Shown here in pieces: positions 60,907 to 63,022 of a stretch of DNA of 63,022 nucleotides. Source of the DNA: Nocardia donostiensis. GTDB taxonomy: Bacteria; Actinomycetota; Actinomycetes; Mycobacteriales; Mycobacteriaceae. The stretch is from NCBI RefSeq assembly GCF_002081715.1, contig NZ_MUKP01000033.1, positions 1 to 63,022 of the forward strand, written 5' to 3'. The position numbers and the translations under genes were made by a program. The notes under the pieces were generated by a model, which was not told the DNA's origin, searched no databases, and was given only the letters and a program-made list of their open reading frames with translations. Every line of letters starts with the position of its first letter. Position 1 is the stretch's first letter.

Positions 60907-62790
60907 TTATCCGAGTGGCACCCAGCCGTCGGGTGCATTGTGGGAGTCCTCGCCGAGTTCGCGGTCGTTCACGTCCTGACCGATCCGCCCCTGCTTCTTG
61001 TTGAGGTCGCTGATCAGCGCATCGACCGGATGCGAGTCGCTGTAGTGGTAACCCTGCGCGAGCGCGAACCCGAGTTCGGTCAGCACCGCCGCCTGATGTT
61101 CGGTTTCCACCCCTTCGGCGATCACCTGCAGGTCCAGCGATTTGCTCAGCGCGGCGATCACCCCGAGCAGGGGTGGCGCGGGGGAATCCGAGCGGATAGC
61201 GGCCACGAACGATTGATCCACCTTGATGATGTCGCTCGGCAGTGTCGCGAGCCTGCTCAGCGACGAGTACCCGGTGCCGAAATCGTCGATCGCGATGCGC
61301 ACCCCACGTTCCCGCAGCGTATGCAGGTTCGCAATGGCCGTATCGGATTCTGCGGCCAGTTCGCTCTCGGTCACCTCCAGCACGAGCTGTTCGGCGGGCC
61401 AGCCGGTGCTGGACAGGATTTCGGCGACCCGGTCGGCGTAACCGGATTCGGCCAGTTCCAGCCCGCTGACGTTGACGTTCAAGGTCAGCTCCAGCTGGGC
61501 GAAGGTGTCCTGCAGTTGAGCGGCGTCGGAACAGGCGCGGCGCAATACGAGCTCGTCCAGGTCGGAAATGAGGTCGTATTCCTCGGCAACGCGGATCAGG
61601 CCTTCGGTGGTGACATCGGGTTGAGCGCTGGACGACCAGCGCAGCAGTGCCTCCACCCCGACTGCTTTACCGCCACCCTCGCTGAGGCTGACGATCGGCT
61701 GATAGTGCACGTCGAGAGCGCCCTGGTCGATGGCCTCGCGCAGCTCGACGGCCAGCGGCAGCTGCCGCGACGACTCCAGCACCGTTCGGTTGCGGCCCGC
61801 CTGCTTGGCCCGGTACAGGCCGACGTCGGCTCGGCTGACCAGCAGCGAGCCCGACTCACCCGGCTGCCATGAGGTGACACCCGCCGAGCAGCCGGTGGTC
61901 ACCGCCGCGCGCAACTGCTCGGTGAGCAGGATCGCGGCCTGCTCGGTGGTGCCGGGCAGCAGCAGCGCGAAAACGTCGCCGCCGTAACGGGCCAGCCGCT
62001 GGCCCGGGGCGAGCAGGGTGGACCAGGTGTCGGCGACCCGCTGCAGCACCGCGTCACCGGCCCGGTGGCCCAGATGATCGTTGACCTTCTGGAACCGGTC
62101 GAGATCGACCAGCACCAGCGCCAGACTCTGCCCGGAACGGGTCGCGTGCTCGATGGCCGTATTGAGCGCCCGGTCGAAACCACGCCGGTTGAGCAGCCCG
62201 GTCAGCACATCGATATCGGCTTCGGAGGCCATCCGGGTCAGAATGCCGACCACCACCCCCACTCCGAAGGTCACCCCGGCCGGGACGAGGCCCGACCACC
62301 AGGGCAGCCCGGCCCTGGTCGGCAGCACCCACAGACACAGCGCCATCGCGAACGCGATATGCGCGGCCGCCTGCGGCCAGGCGAAAAACAGCGCCGCGTC
62401 GCAGGCGATGAAAACGTAGAACGAGGCCAGCGTTATCGCGGCGATGGTGTTGGGGAACGAATGCACGGCGACGGTGACCAGAATTGTCGCGACCGCCACA
62501 TATCCGTGATGAATTCCGTGCGGCAGCCGCGGCCCCCAGCCGAGCAGGCTGATGCCGAGCAGCAGCGCAACCAGGGCAGCGCCACCGACCAGGATACGGT
62601 TCCCCTCATCGGCCCCACCGAGCCCAGCAGTCGGCGCGATCGCCGTAACCCCCAACCCGATGACGCCGCCCATAACGTAGAACGCCCCGGTCGTCCTGGA
62701 CATGACTCTGGCCGTCGCCAATGCAGACGCGGCCCGCACCCGGGTTCGGGTATCGCCGCGAGACCCGATTCCTCGCACGATGAACAGCAT
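60907..62790 (-). CDS. Membrane GGDEF-EAL protein, probable c-di-GMP phosphodiesterase
   Basis: This 627-residue protein has six or so spans (about 35-190), a GGDEF domain (about 195-345) and an EAL domain (about 355-605). The GGDEF site reads GGDVF (270-274): the fourth residue, normally the catalytic Glu, is Val, so cyclase activity is probably lost. The EAL domain keeps EAL (from Glu380), NVNVSG, EVTESEL, DDFGTGYSS, KVDQSF and AEGVET, so it should hydrolyse c-di-GMP. The ATG at 62790 is followed by a possible later start at 62700. A 36-bp tandem array lies 15 bases upstream. Confidence 0.92.
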   Translation of the reverse strand: MLFIVRGIGSRGDTRTRVRAASALATARVMSRTTGAFYVMGGVIGLGVTAIAPTAGLGGADEGNRILVGGAALVALLLGISLLGWGPRLPHGIHHGYVAVATILVTVAVHSFPNTIAAITLASFYVFIACDAALFFAWPQAAAHIAFAMALCLWVLPTRAGLPWWSGLVPAGVTFGVGVVVGILTRMASEADIDVLTGLLNRRGFDRALNTAIEHATRSGQSLALVLVDLDRFQKVNDHLGHRAGDAVLQRVADTWSTLLAPGQRLARYGGDVFALLLPGTTEQAAILLTEQLRAAVTTGCSAGVTSWQPGESGSLLVSRADVGLYRAKQAGRNRTVLESSRQLPLAVELREAIDQGALDVHYQPIVSLSEGGGKAVGVEALLRWSSSAQPDVTTEGLIRVAEEYDLISDLDELVLRRACSDAAQLQDTFAQLELTLNVNVSGLELAESGYADRVAEILSSTGWPAEQLVLEVTESELAAESDTAIANLHTLRERGVRIAIDDFGTGYSSLSRLATLPSDIIKVDQSFVAAIRSDSPAPPLLGVIAALSKSLDLQVIAEGVETEHQAAVLTELGFALAQGYHYSDSHPVDALISDLNKKQGRIGQDVNDRELGEDSHNAPDGWVPLG

Positions 62791-62805
62791 AGAGCGCAGG
62801 CTGCA

Positions 62806-62978
62806 GCGAAGGCGCAGGTACGTACAAAGCGCACGGCCGGAGCGAACGCGCAGGTACGCACAAAGCGCACGGCCGGAGCGAACGCGCAGGTACGCACAAA
62901 GCGCACGGCCGGAGCGAACGCGCAGGTACGCACAAAGCGCACGGCCGGAGCGAACGCGCAGGTACGCACAAAGCGCAC
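62806..62978. repeat. 36-bp tandem repeat, about 4.8 copies, upstream of the GGDEF-EAL gene
   Basis: Units start at 62806, 62842, 62878, 62914 and 62950 (GCGAACGCGCAGGTACGCAC then AAAGCGCACGGCCGGA). Copies 2-5 are identical over their length; copy 1 has two differences. There are no unique spacers, so it is not a CRISPR array. One frame on the minus strand encodes a 12-residue repeat (RFVRTCAFAPAV). The core GGAGCGAA...CGCAGGTACG resembles the repeats before glf. Confidence 0.95.
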
Positions 62979-63022
62979 CCGAGCGTGTCAGCCCCGCTGT
63001 CCCCGCGGCGGCGTCAGCAACT

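Noticed and set aside
62806..62978. Possible CRISPR array
   Set aside because: The repeats are directly adjacent with no spacers, and no cas gene is in the window.
62433..62978. Protein with repeated RFVRTCAFAPAV at its N-terminus
   Set aside because: The frame consists of the tandem repeat followed by an out-of-frame reading of the GGDEF-EAL gene; no start site or independent coding signal supports it.

Overview
The window is GC-rich DNA from a mycolic-acid-bearing actinomycete, most likely Nocardia or a close relative in Mycobacteriales. It carries the arabinogalactan and mycolate assembly region known from Mycobacterium tuberculosis (roughly Rv3792 to Rv3818), in nearly the same order. 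The organism call is inferred from gene content, extra genes and base composition; no rRNA or tRNA gene was seen.

Layout. Positions 1-10643 hold the end of aftA, an unassigned polytopic membrane protein, and two Emb arabinosyltransferase genes that face each other across a strong bidirectional hairpin, instead of the mycobacterial embC-embA-embB tandem. A proteobacterial-looking PpiB follows. Then, on the minus strand, come the mycolate condensation genes fadD32-pks13-accD4 (20631-11707), an inserted LLM oxidoreductase, a Culp6-like cutinase gene coupled to a lipoprotein gene, and four mycolyltransferases (24097-30107), one with C-terminal LGFP repeats. The tightly overlapping set glf-glfT2-PAP2-ubiA-aftB (36923-30300) makes UDP-Galf, polymerises galactan, makes decaprenyl-phosphoryl-phosphoribose and caps arabinan. 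A TipA-like MerR regulator and a divergent pair of secreted wall proteins (SpoIID-like, PGRP amidase), both with LGFP-type modules, follow, then a HAD hydrolase.

A block of about 10 kb (44755-54572) interrupts the mycobacterial order. It holds an oppBCDA peptide importer with one membrane protein, and a copper operon: a CsoR-type operator in a promoter spacer, a His-rich secreted protein with an internal duplication, and a CopA-type ATPase. Envelope genes then resume: two PlsC-like acyltransferases and NamH (UDP-MurNAc hydroxylase). A YdcZ-type transporter, an MFS protein with a large low-complexity insert, and a degenerate-GGDEF/EAL protein close the window.

The least expected content is repetitive. 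A palindromic element with nested inverted repeats (24-bp outer stem, GC-rich inner hairpins) lies just upstream of the starts of an emb gene, a lipoprotein gene and a HAD gene. A complete copy sits in frame inside the embC-like gene, adding about 68 residues that the paralogous Emb lacks, and has itself expanded into a 36-bp triplicate. A second family with a GGAGCGAA...GGTAC core forms tandem arrays upstream of glf (107-108-bp units) and of the GGDEF/EAL gene (36-bp units). A 75-bp duplication sits at the 5' end of oppD and duplicates its start codon. Most periods are multiples of three and most copies leave reading frames open. This looks like an expanding, protein-tolerated repeat system in cell-envelope genes and is the best candidate here for something undescribed.
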